A model generated the notes under the pieces. That model did no database searches. It was not told the DNA's origin and worked only from the letters and a program-made list of their open reading frames with translations. DNA of 47,224 nucleotides from Deltaproteobacteria bacterium. GTDB taxonomy: Bacteria; Desulfobacterota; WTBG01; CAIYCZ01; CAIRTM01. The first letter of the stretch is position 1; the number at the start of each line of letters is the position of its first letter. A program made the position numbers and the translations under genes. Positions 9,134 through 16,817 of the stretch are shown here, piece after piece. The DNA lies in assembly GCA_024276465.1 (NCBI GenBank), contig JAJRXD010000167.1, positions 1 through 47,224 on the forward strand, written 5' to 3'.

Positions 9134-11167
9134 TTATGCTTTACTAACACTGCAGAGCATTGACTTGAAAGCTGGAAATCCGGAAACAGGGTCTCTTTGC
9201 TGATCATCAGTAAGAAGATTGCAGTTTGCCTCTTCCCATCCGTGGGCAAGATGGACAACCCCGGGAAGTATGCCTTCACAGTATGATGCCTTAATTCTGA
9301 CTGATCCGCGTTTTGTCTTTACTATTGTTGAATCACCGTCCTTTATGTCCAGTGAAACTGCTGTTTCAGGATTGATCTGCATTAAAGGATCCGGAAAGAA
9401 TTTTCTGAGGCTTGGGATGTTTCTTTGCTGGGAATGGACAAACACAGGATACCTGCCGCCTGTAATAAGTATAAGGGGATACGCTTTTGCAGTTTCAGGA
9501 TCGCTCACAGGGCTTTCAGATGGTTCAACATACGATGGGAAGGGGTCGTATCCATTTGATTCCATTGATTTGGAATGGAGTTCAATTTTTTCGGAGTAGG
9601 TATAGAATCCATCACGCAGAATGCTGCCAGGTTCACGCGGATCAAGGATTCCACCGGGTAACTGTTTTAATTCCTGTACAGTGTGCCCTGAGGGTGAGAT
9701 CAGGAATTCTATTGCCTCACTGGCATCATTCCAGGGAAAGTGTTCTCCGTATCCCATAACCTTTGCAAGTTCCATCCATATTTTTGTGTCAGGCCATGGG
9801 CCCTGAGGCTCAAAGACTTTATTCTGAAGGATAAGGGGGTTTGTGGTAACCTCATCCCTTTCAAGAAACATTGCCGCAGGCAGTACAAGGTCAGCCTTTT
9901 TTGCAGTGGATGTCATGAACTGATCAATTACAACAGTAAACTCCATCTTATCCATCAGTTTTTCAACTTTTCCGCTGTTGGCCAGAATACTTAAAGGTGA
10001 TCCGCCAACTGAAACCATGCCACGTACTGGATAAGGGGTGTCGGATAATATCCTGTCAATTGCAGCAACTGCATGTGCCTGCTTAATCATCCCCACAAAC
10101 ATTGGATGTTCCTCTGCCCCAAGGGCCTTGTCCATGGAAAGATCAATTACATCCGGAGGTGTCAGGGGTGTCTGGTTCAGAAAAACATTGCCTCCCCTAA
10201 CGTCAATGTTACCTGTAATTGACATGAGTATGTTGATAGCCCGGATGTTCTGAACCCCGTTTATGTGGTGCTCAACACCCGTGCCGATTTTAAAGCATGC
10301 AGGTTTTGTTGTGGCAAGCAACCTTGCAGTTTCATTGATTGTATTGCGGGGTACCCCGGTTATCTGCTCTATTTTTTTAAGTGGATAATCCTTAATAAAG
10401 CTTTTAAAATCTTCAAACCCTGATGTATATTTTTCTATATAAGTTTTGTCTTCAAGGTTTTCCTCAAGGATGGCCCTTATAAATCCAAGCGCAAGTGCAC
10501 CGTCAGTTCCTGGTCTGGGCTGTATGAAAATATCTGACAGTTCAGCTGCTTCAGTTCTGCGAGGATCAACAGTGATAAATTTTGCTCCATTTTCTTTTCT
10601 TTTTTTAAGCAAACCGGTCATCTGAGGATAGCTTTTCCCAAGGCCACCGCTTGCCAGAGGATTTGAGCCCCATAAAACAATACAGTTGCTGTTTTCATAA
10701 TCAGGCAGGGGTATGTTGCCGAATGTCGCAAAGTTTGCAAGCATGAGGGCAAGAAAGCACTCACTTCCTGCAGAAGAAAGATTAACAGCTTCGTAAAGGT
10801 TGAAAAACCTTTTCATCATGAAGAACGCGAGGCGGTTTTTTACGTATGTCTGGCCATGGTAAATGAAAAGTCCCTCAGGTCCGTAACGGTCCTTAATGTC
10901 CTGAAGCCCCTCTGAGCATATTTTAAGAGCTTCATCCCATGAAATTTCTTTCCATGATCCGCCCTCTTTTTTTAAAGGATGCCTGAGCCGGTCCGGTGCG
11001 TTATAGATATTTTTTGCAGCCATACCCTTGGGGCATAAAAAACCCTTGCTGTACGGATGCTCCTTTAACCCCCGGATTTCAACAATATCATTGTCCTGTG
11101 CTGTTACCTGCATACCGCAGGAATGCTCGCAGACTCCGCAGAATGTGTTAATGGTTGTTGTTCCCAT
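9134..11167 (-). CDS. Molybdopterin (Mo/W-bisPGD) oxidoreductase, cytoplasmic
   Basis: This is a 677-residue member of the DMSO-reductase superfamily. The N-terminus holds a 4Fe-4S site with Cys10, 13, 17 and 45 (FCGVCEHSCG ... FLCPKG), then LRHPLKKEGGSWKEISWDEA, typical of the fold. Pterin-contact signatures include VLWGSNPLASG, FITVDPRRTEAA, QPRPGTDGALALG and, at the C-terminus, LITGGRYPVFVHSQQRN and a molydopterin-binding beta-barrel. The probable metal ligand is Cys137 in SSAGSECF, which would place it near the Cys-ligated thiosulfate/polysulfide reductase-like and formate dehydrogenase-like groups. There is no Tat signal, so it should stay in the cytoplasm, unlike the exported PsrA/PhsA enzymes. 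It lies 69 bases after the sulfite-reductase-like gene and 51 before the ferredoxin gene. Substrate unknown. Confidence 0.9.
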   Translation of the reverse strand: MGTTTINTFCGVCEHSCGMQVTAQDNDIVEIRGLKEHPYSKGFLCPKGMAAKNIYNAPDRLRHPLKKEGGSWKEISWDEALKICSEGLQDIKDRYGPEGLFIYHGQTYVKNRLAFFMMKRFFNLYEAVNLSSAGSECFLALMLANFATFGNIPLPDYENSNCIVLWGSNPLASGGLGKSYPQMTGLLKKRKENGAKFITVDPRRTEAAELSDIFIQPRPGTDGALALGFIRAILEENLEDKTYIEKYTSGFEDFKSFIKDYPLKKIEQITGVPRNTINETARLLATTKPACFKIGTGVEHHINGVQNIRAINILMSITGNIDVRGGNVFLNQTPLTPPDVIDLSMDKALGAEEHPMFVGMIKQAHAVAAIDRILSDTPYPVRGMVSVGGSPLSILANSGKVEKLMDKMEFTVVIDQFMTSTAKKADLVLPAAMFLERDEVTTNPLILQNKVFEPQGPWPDTKIWMELAKVMGYGEHFPWNDASEAIEFLISPSGHTVQELKQLPGGILDPREPGSILRDGFYTYSEKIELHSKSMESNGYDPFPSYVEPSESPVSDPETAKAYPLILITGGRYPVFVHSQQRNIPSLRKFFPDPLMQINPETAVSLDIKDGDSTIVKTKRGSVRIKASYCEGILPGVVHLAHGWEEANCNLLTDDQQRDPVSGFPAFKSMLCSVSKA

Positions 11168-11236
11168 CAGTTTTCTCTCTTTTTAATATGGATGAAAGAC
11201 AGATCATTTTTTTAAAGCAGCTTTTCTGCACTTAAG

Positions 11237-12106
11237 TTACCGTATTGCATCAGGGCCTTCAGTGTCAATAATAGTTCTTAATGATTCCCCTGGCCTGGCA
11301 TTCCTCAATTTTGCAATGGCGTTTTTAAGTATTGTAAGGACTCTGTCCCTGGAAGTAAAGTCTTCGATAGTCTTTGCGAGGCAAGGATCGCGTCCTCCTG
11401 CTCCCCCGGCAATTACACGGAAGCCCCTTTCATTTACAGTCAGCTTGCCTGCAGGGCAGTCTCTGGCACACAGTTCGCATTGAACGCATGTTTTTCTGTT
11501 AATGACAGGTCCGTCATCTGTGAGGTGAATGGACTTGTCAATGCACATTTTCAGACAGTTCCCACACTGTGTGCACTCTTCATCAGTAATGTCAACCCTG
11601 TGCTGCATTATAATGCCGAAATCCTTCATGTATGGACTGACACAGCAGTTTGGACAACCTGTCATTCCAACAGTAAATCGGCTGGCCCCATGCAGTGCGA
11701 CCACAGCAAGGTCAGCCATAATTTCAGTGAGTTTCTCTTTTTCCATAACAGATTTTATTGACCGCATCATATCCTTGAGCGCTTCTCGCACCAGTTCACT
11801 GTTTTCGCCGTATTTAGTAAAACAGGTATCAATAAAAAACAGAGCGCTCTCATCATCGAAAAAAAGTTCATCTTCAAGCTCGGGAGCTGGCCCTGTTCCG
11901 TTAAGAAAGGCTTTAAACTGTTCATATTTTTCCCTGCCCATAAAATCCGCATACATTTTTTCAGTCTCTTTCAACACTTCTGCAGTGACATGATCAAGGC
12001 CTTTATGCCTTGCAGTTTTTTCAGACTGCAGGCGGGCATAAGGGCTCATCATGGGTGGTATCGGCAGCATTTCATGGATCTTCTCAGCGTCTTTTTCCCA
12101 TTTCAT
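11237..12106 (-). CDS. Sulfite/nitrite-reductase-like half domain fused to dicluster ferredoxin, with PCP_red-like N-terminus
   Basis: This is a 289-residue cytoplasmic protein. Residues 1-55 (W3, E8-A-type start, then ARHKGLDHVTAEVLKE) resemble the PCP_red helical domain of protochlorophyllide reductase. Residues about 130-170 carry VGMTGCPNCCVSPYMKDFGI, the second cysteine block of sirohaem sulfite/nitrite reductases. A ferredoxin insert follows with C178/181/184/188 and C207/210/213/217, then VIAGGAGGRDPCLA, the usual C-terminal reductase signature. The layout recalls AsrC, but the first C-x5-C pair that also holds the 4Fe-4S/sirohaem centre is not visible; only Cys95 occurs in the right area. 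A normal coupled sirohaem site is therefore doubtful. The ATG at 12106 has GGGA seven bases upstream and replaces a longer unsupported start. It is 49 bases downstream of the Tat gene. Confidence 0.78.
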   Translation of the reverse strand: MKWEKDAEKIHEMLPIPPMMSPYARLQSEKTARHKGLDHVTAEVLKETEKMYADFMGREKYEQFKAFLNGTGPAPELEDELFFDDESALFFIDTCFTKYGENSELVREALKDMMRSIKSVMEKEKLTEIMADLAVVALHGASRFTVGMTGCPNCCVSPYMKDFGIIMQHRVDITDEECTQCGNCLKMCIDKSIHLTDDGPVINRKTCVQCELCARDCPAGKLTVNERGFRVIAGGAGGRDPCLAKTIEDFTSRDRVLTILKNAIAKLRNARPGESLRTIIDTEGPDAIR

Positions 12107-12155
12107 AATGCTTTCCCTTTCTGTCTGGTTCCAGGTGATAACCACATTAAACTAA

Positions 12156-13142
12156 TCATGATATAAGCCCCAGTTTCTTTTTAATAGAAGCTACAGTATA
12201 TGTGAATGGGGGCACAGCACGCTGCCCAAAACCATTCGCTGTTACAGCATTATTAAACTCCTCAACCACATTGTAAATACATCCGATGAAACTGGTTGAA
12301 CCACCATGATACGCAGCATGTGACAGTGCCAGATAGTATCTCCAGTCCTCAAATTTTTTAACAGGGGAGGGGTCATTGTAATGGACAAGGAAGGGGATTG
12401 TTCTGATCTCCCAGCACGGAGCTGAAGCTGTCTGCCATATGTCAAGAAACAGCACTGTTGCAACAGGATTTTCCATCATGTTCTGGAAAGTATGGGTTTC
12501 CTTAAAGCCAAAAGCTTCAAAACCAGTGAACAGTTCCAGGGACCCCAGAGCTGTTCTGTCCCACAGTGATTTTTCATTGTAAATTTCTATTCTCCATGAC
12601 CTGAGATCTTCGGCAAGGTCCGGGTCCCTGGCATCAGCCCTTTCCTTAAAGCTCTCCATTGCCGTGATAAGTTCCTTCATGTATTCATCCCTGGGAAGAA
12701 GGGCCATTCCCTTTATTGCAGTGTTAAGTGAAAACGAACTGTCTCCTCTTCCTTTCCTGTTTCCACATGTTGCCACTGTTGGGTGATGGTGCCCGCCATT
12801 TGCCATGGGATGGTCAGCTTCTCCAGCCATAATAGAATACATGTCCAGTTTATCTTTTATGTACCAGTCAAAAAAATTATCATCAAGTTCTGCCAGCCTG
12901 TAAGTGTGCCACCAGTGGTCAACCCTTGCCTTAAGGGTAGCGTCATTAATTTTATCAGCTTTTACTGTGCTGTGAACAAAATACTGCTCTCCATCGGGCC
13001 CTGTTATCCAGTAGTCCTTTTTTGAATTCGGTTCTCTGCTAAGTGCAGTCTTTAAGCTGGAAAGGATGGTACCAGACAAAAGTGATGCCCCGCCCCATTT
13101 CAGGAAAGACCTTCTTTTGATACCTTTGGTATTATTCTCCAT
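12156..13142 (-). CDS. Tat-exported protein of unknown function, paralogue A (GGHHHP family)
   Basis: This is a 328-residue protein with a twin-arginine signal (KRRSFLKWGGASLLSG, residues 9-24), so it should be exported folded, probably with a cofactor. The start at 13142 is fixed by AGGGGA seven bases upstream; the longer frame to 13229 would bury the Tat motif. I do not recognise the family. It shares ordered blocks with the protein at 13675-14838: ARVDxxW and YRLAELD (72-87), NGGHHHP (115-121), GDSSFSLNTAIKG (133-145), SLWDRT with GSLEL (192-204), THTFQNMMENP (216-226), YHGG (278-281), VVEEFNN (292-298) and VPP (310-312). The clustered histidines suggest a metal site. It is the first gene of the six-gene redox operon. 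An enzymatic or electron-accepting periplasmic role is inference only. Confidence 0.8.
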   Translation of the reverse strand: MENNTKGIKRRSFLKWGGASLLSGTILSSLKTALSREPNSKKDYWITGPDGEQYFVHSTVKADKINDATLKARVDHWWHTYRLAELDDNFFDWYIKDKLDMYSIMAGEADHPMANGGHHHPTVATCGNRKGRGDSSFSLNTAIKGMALLPRDEYMKELITAMESFKERADARDPDLAEDLRSWRIEIYNEKSLWDRTALGSLELFTGFEAFGFKETHTFQNMMENPVATVLFLDIWQTASAPCWEIRTIPFLVHYNDPSPVKKFEDWRYYLALSHAAYHGGSTSFIGCIYNVVEEFNNAVTANGFGQRAVPPFTYTVASIKKKLGLIS

Positions 13143-13260
13143 TGTTAGTTCCCCTGTTACGATAATACTCACAGCAACAATGTTGAGGATTTCGGGAAAA
13201 GCTGATTTATACCCCTGAAATCCGGGCATCCTTTTAGAAACGACGCTGCATTTCTGACAG

Positions 13261-13549
13261 GGAAAACAGAACCTGTCATTTCGAGTTCTGACATTAGTCA
13301 GTGGAAAAATTTTTTACTGGTTCTAACAGTGGCTGAACGAAAAGTCCTGATTCAGGTTAAAATCTGATCAATAATTTTCTGTAGGAGCGCCTTCAGGCGC
13401 GATATTACGCAGCAACAGGTCTGTTTTTCGCGGCTAAAGCCGGCTCCTGCATACGCCGCGCTAACAAAAACAGGGTTTTCGTTCAGCCTCTAATTAAAGA
13501 AGATGAGATTTTTCGTCGTGAGTTCCTCGAAATGACAATCTTGTTTTCC
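13261..13549. mobile_element. Three nested MITE-like palindromic elements
   Basis: The outer arms at 13261-13285 and 13526-13549 are inverted copies (GGAAAACA...TGTCATTTCGAG). Inside lies a second element at 13328-13492. Its ends, AGTGGCTGAACGAAAAGT and the inverted GTTTTCGTTCAGCCTCT, match the element at 16818-16974. Inside that is a third palindrome around GTAGGAGCGCCTTCAGGCGC and CGGCTAAAGCCGGCTCCTGC (about 13381-13450). None encodes a protein. This stack separates the two Tat paralogues and occupies most of the 532-base gap 13143-13674. Confidence 0.65.
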
Positions 13550-13550
13550 T

Positions 13551-13647
13551 ACAATTCAAAACAGCCCGGCCACTTTGCTGTAAGCTTTACCAGCTTAGCT
13601 GCAGCATTCTGCAATCCCCGACCAGGTCGGGGATTGCTTTGAATTGT
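13551..13647. repeat. Hairpin with perfect 13-bp stem inside a wider inverted repeat
   Basis: GCAATCCCCGACC at 13611-13623 pairs perfectly with 13625-13637 around a single base. The pair ACAATTCAAA (13551-13560) and TTTGAATTGT (13638-13647) forms wider arms. It lies 38 bases beyond the stop codon of the upstream Tat gene and could end or stabilise its transcript. No T-run follows on the minus strand, so a classical intrinsic terminator is not supported. Confidence 0.5.
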
Positions 13648-13674
13648 GCCTCCTGCTTTTTGATTTCAGCAGTA

Positions 13675-14838
13675 TTAAACAGGCAGCTTTAATTTTTTAA
13701 TTACCTCGATTTTTTCCTCTTTGGAAAGTTTTTTCCTGTTTCTGTTCAGCTTTACATTTGCCATATTTGATGCAGTGGTTCCGTAGTTATAAGGCGGTAC
13801 CACACGTTTGCCCCTGCCATAGGGATCATAGCTTGGGGTGGTGTTGAACTCCTCAACCACAAGGAAGATATTTGTTGCAATATCGCAGTTTCCACCATGG
13901 TACCTGCAGTGTGCGTCATTGATGTAAGTGGAGATTTTCTGCTCATATTCACTGTTAGCGGGGTTGTGATGGGCAATAAGCCAGCAGAACCCCTTAAATG
14001 TCCATTCCGGTATAAGTCCCTCAATCCCTTCCAGAAAATTCTGGCCTCCCTCAGTGCTCCAGAATCCCATGTATGTAAGTGTCGACATGGGGTTGGCCAT
14101 GATATTCTGGAAAGTTTTGGTTTCATCGAAGCCGTAACCACCGGCTGTATCTTCTGCATTGATCGGGCGGCCAGAGTAAAGTTCAAGGGTTCCCATTCGG
14201 GTCTTGTCCCACAGGCTTCTGTCCTGGTAAAGGTCTTTCCTGAGCTTAAACAGGTCTACAGGCAGGTTCGCTTTGCCAGCCTCTGAAGCAGCATAGATGT
14301 TGTCCACTTCAGTATTTATAATATCAATACTTTCCGCCTTTGGTACAATGGTGAAGCCCTTAACCGCAGTATTGAGATGAAAATCACTGTCACCCCTTCT
14401 TCCGAATTTTCTACCATAAGTTCCCAGTATGGGATGGTGATGTCCACCGTTTGGTATGCCGGTTTCATCAATTTCATTGTTAAAATAAGCAATGAGCTGA
14501 TCATAGTACCAGAGCTTTTCAGATATCCACCATTCATGGAATTCACTGTCATACTCTGCCAGTTTATATTTTTTCCACATGCCGTCCACCCTGGCAGTAA
14601 CTATTCCCTTATCATTTGCTTTGTCTGTCTTGATATTTTTTGGAACAAAGTACAGATTGCCTTCCGGGTCGGTTTGCCATTGTGTTGAAGATCCGGAAAT
14701 CTTAGGTTCACCGGCATTTACGTTCCCCCATTTGGCAAAATAAGGGAAAGAGATTCCCAGCCCCAGTGAAGCCCCGGTTAGCTTTAAAAAAGAACGCCGC
14801 TTGATACTGTTTTCTTTAGAATGTTTTTTTTCCTTCAT
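13675..14838 (-). CDS. Tat-exported protein of unknown function, paralogue B (GGHHHP family)
   Basis: This is a 387-residue protein with a twin-arginine signal (IKRRSFLKLTGASLG, 12-26) and a strong start: AGGGAGG five bases before the ATG. It is a longer paralogue of the protein at 12156-13142. Shared blocks are ARVDGMW and YKLAEYD (82-97), PNGGHHHP (129-136), GDSDFHLNTAVKG (149-161), SLWDKT and GTLELYSG (208-223), KTFQNIMANP (241-250), YHGG (313-316), VVEEFN (327-332) and VPP (347-349). It has an extra Lys-rich tail of about 30 residues. The conserved histidines and Tat route suggest a folded, metal- or cofactor-bearing periplasmic protein. I recognise no named family. It lies between its probable regulator and the redox operon; whether transcription runs through the repeat-filled gap to the next gene is unclear. 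Confidence 0.8.
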   Translation of the reverse strand: MKEKKHSKENSIKRRSFLKLTGASLGLGISFPYFAKWGNVNAGEPKISGSSTQWQTDPEGNLYFVPKNIKTDKANDKGIVTARVDGMWKKYKLAEYDSEFHEWWISEKLWYYDQLIAYFNNEIDETGIPNGGHHHPILGTYGRKFGRRGDSDFHLNTAVKGFTIVPKAESIDIINTEVDNIYAASEAGKANLPVDLFKLRKDLYQDRSLWDKTRMGTLELYSGRPINAEDTAGGYGFDETKTFQNIMANPMSTLTYMGFWSTEGGQNFLEGIEGLIPEWTFKGFCWLIAHHNPANSEYEQKISTYINDAHCRYHGGNCDIATNIFLVVEEFNTTPSYDPYGRGKRVVPPYNYGTTASNMANVKLNRNRKKLSKEEKIEVIKKLKLPV

Positions 14839-14893
14839 GCTGCCCTCCCTGAGATTATATTGTTTTGATTCAACTGCAAAAGTTCTAAACTAA

Positions 14894-14930
14894 CATTATA
14901 CTATACTATGTAATAAAATTACTATGTGAA
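14894..14930 (-). promoter_or_regulatory. Possible promoter/operator before the Tat paralogue B gene
   Basis: The 148-base gap between the regulator gene and the Tat gene is AT-rich. On the minus strand it holds overlapping TATAGT/TATAAT boxes at 14895-14905, with TTCACA at 14925-14930 about 19 bases upstream. Between them is a 13-base perfect dyad, GTAATAAAATTAC (14910-14922). The position and symmetry would suit a LuxR-type binding site next to the promoter, and the adjacent gene encodes a LuxR-type protein. The spacing is not ideal, so this is tentative. Confidence 0.3.
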
Positions 14931-14986
14931 GTTGTAAAAAGGCAAGACTGGATTAATATTGGTATATTACTAGGATAAAGCAGGTG

Positions 14987-16339
14987 TTATTTAATAGATA
15001 AAAGGTAAGATCTCAGGTTGGCGCTTTTGTTTTTTATTCCAAATTTTTTTCTGATATTGTTTCTGTGAAATTCGATTGTTTTAGATGATAAATTCATTAA
15101 TTCTGCAATTTCTTTACTTCTTTTACCATCCTTAACAAGATTTGCTACTTTGATTTCTGAAGGCGTAAGGTTTAAAAAACTGGAACCTAATCTGTGTGGA
15201 AATGGAGAAATTATATCTTTAAGATTTGATTCAATGTTGTTCAGGCAGCGTTTCTGTTCATGATTCAGTTCACTGGTATTCAATTTTTTAACATAGGGTA
15301 AAACAAGTTTCTCAACATTGAATAAAACTTTCTCCTCTATCTCTGTTTTATCCTCATCTCTTTTATTCAGGAGAACTCGCAGGGCTGTATTTACCTCCTC
15401 AAGATTATGGGTTTGAACCTCCATCTCTTTTTTGCTTTTTAATAATGCCTCCTCAGCCTGTTTACGTTCAGTTACATCACGCATTATTGCCATAAAAATG
15501 TATTCAGCTCCTGACTTTAACAGAGAAACCGAGAATTCAGATGGAAACTCACTGTTGTCTTTTCTGGCCCCGACACCCTGAAGCACTCTTCCTTCAAAAA
15601 ACAGATGTCCGGCTGAAATTGCCTGCCTGAATATTTGCATCTGTGCTTTATGGAATCGCTGTGGGACTATTAGTAAAAATGACTTGTTCAGAACCTCATT
15701 GACAGGATATCCGAAAATTTCTTCAGCTCGACGGTTCCAGGATTTAACATTTCCTCTGCTGTCAAATGTCATTATTGCATCGTTTGCTGTTTGAACAAGG
15801 GACCGGTAACGATCTTCACTCTCACGCAGAGACTCTTCGGCTCTTTTCCGGTCGGTAATATCTTCTCCTGAGCAGATAATCTCTGTGATCCGGTTATTTT
15901 TGTTTCTTATAAATGCATTGTGCCAGGCAATAATTTTAATTTTTCCGCTTTTAGCGAGAAACCGGCCCTCAAAATACCCGACTGAGCCTATATCTCCCGC
16001 CATCAGTTTTTTATAGGAAATTTTAGGATGTGCAGCTTTGTTTGGTTTATCATGCAGGCTGAAAAGAATATCAGGCCATTTTTTGTTAACAATCTGCTTC
16101 TCAGTGCATTCAAAAACCTCACAGGCCTTTCTGTTGGCTAAAGTAACCCTTCGATTTTCATTAAGAGCTATGAAAATCACTCCTGCAAGGTCAAGATACT
16201 GCTTTGCTTTTTTTTCCTCTAATGCCTCAACTGTCAGTCTGCGATCTGTTTCCCGTGCCTCAAGTCCTGCAATGTACAGCCGCAGTTTAGAGATCTCATT
16301 TTCAAGTTGTTCTTTTGTCTTGTTTTTGTCAGCAATCAT
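14987..16339 (-). CDS. PAS-PAS-LuxR transcriptional regulator
   Basis: This is a 450-residue soluble protein. An N-terminal coiled coil (about 5-45) is followed by PAS 1 (about 45-165, ending EIICSGEDITDRKRAEE) and PAS 2 (about 170-290, with GYPVNEVLNKSFLLIVP and ending MRDVTERKQAEE). A second helical linker follows. The C-terminal LuxR/GerE helix-turn-helix spans about 388-445 (LTPSEIKVANLVKDGKRSKE, then SSKTIEFHRNNIRKKFGI). It has no kinase or receiver domain, so the PAS domains probably sense a ligand or redox state and drive DNA binding directly. This architecture is common in Desulfobacterota. It lies directly upstream of and co-oriented with the Tat gene, so control of the redox operon is a reasonable inference. 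The Shine-Dalgarno is weak. Confidence 0.88.
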   Translation of the reverse strand: MIADKNKTKEQLENEISKLRLYIAGLEARETDRRLTVEALEEKKAKQYLDLAGVIFIALNENRRVTLANRKACEVFECTEKQIVNKKWPDILFSLHDKPNKAAHPKISYKKLMAGDIGSVGYFEGRFLAKSGKIKIIAWHNAFIRNKNNRITEIICSGEDITDRKRAEESLRESEDRYRSLVQTANDAIMTFDSRGNVKSWNRRAEEIFGYPVNEVLNKSFLLIVPQRFHKAQMQIFRQAISAGHLFFEGRVLQGVGARKDNSEFPSEFSVSLLKSGAEYIFMAIMRDVTERKQAEEALLKSKKEMEVQTHNLEEVNTALRVLLNKRDEDKTEIEEKVLFNVEKLVLPYVKKLNTSELNHEQKRCLNNIESNLKDIISPFPHRLGSSFLNLTPSEIKVANLVKDGKRSKEIAELMNLSSKTIEFHRNNIRKKFGIKNKSANLRSYLLSIK

Positions 16340-16426
16340 GCTTTTTTACTAAAATCCTGCATGCAGGTTGAAGCATCCGGGATGAAAGTGTACAGTTATT
16401 AATAACTGGAAGACCATCAGTTGCAT

Positions 16427-16687
16427 TTACTGCTGTTTGTCAAACTTATGACAGAACAGACAGCGGTACTTGGGTGGGTGTTCCTCGGACAAAGGCATGT
16501 CATCCGGGTTGTGACAATCCCTGCAGAATTTTTCAGCTGCCTTTTTCCCTTCAGCATGTTCGATATCTCTGAACTCATTGTGGTTATCGTCAGCAGGTAC
16601 ATGGACGGTTGTTTCAGGAGGAGCAAACCAGAAAAACAAAACTATTAAAATACCTATGGCAATAAAAGCCAGATCACTTTTTCTCAT
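16427..16687 (-). CDS. Small membrane-anchored dihaem c-type cytochrome
   Basis: This is an 86-residue protein. One N-terminal hydrophobic helix (about 6-23) acts as a signal anchor and is followed by a periplasmic tail of about 60 residues with two haem c motifs, CRDCH and CLFCH. AGAGGA lies nine bases before the ATG. Its size suits a simple periplasmic electron relay tethered to the inner membrane. It lies 87 bases upstream of the PAS-LuxR regulator on the same strand and may share its transcript. It could connect the exported Tat proteins to the membrane redox chain, but that is inference from position only. Confidence 0.85.
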   Translation of the reverse strand: MRKSDLAFIAIGILIVLFFWFAPPETTVHVPADDNHNEFRDIEHAEGKKAAEKFCRDCHNPDDMPLSEEHPPKYRCLFCHKFDKQQ

Positions 16688-16817
16688 AAAAATATTCCTC
16701 TTATTTAAAATAAAACATTGAAGTTCATGAAGGCTGTTGTCAGCAGTTACCTGTTTCAGAAGTAAAAATTCTATAATAATTTTTTTTAAAAGTCTTTATT
16801 TATTTTGCGATGCTAAA

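Noticed and set aside
9134-11167. Search for a selenocysteine TGA in the Mo/W enzyme
   Set aside because: The frame is uninterrupted, with Cys at the expected ligand position and no in-frame TGA.
11529-11993. A 154-codon plus-strand frame
   Set aside because: It is opposite the sulfite-reductase-like gene, which has clear cysteine motifs; the plus frame has none.
13611-13637. Perfect 13-bp hairpin as an intrinsic terminator for the Tat paralogue B gene
   Set aside because: No run of T follows on the minus strand, and wider repeat arms surround it, so I list it as a repeat only.
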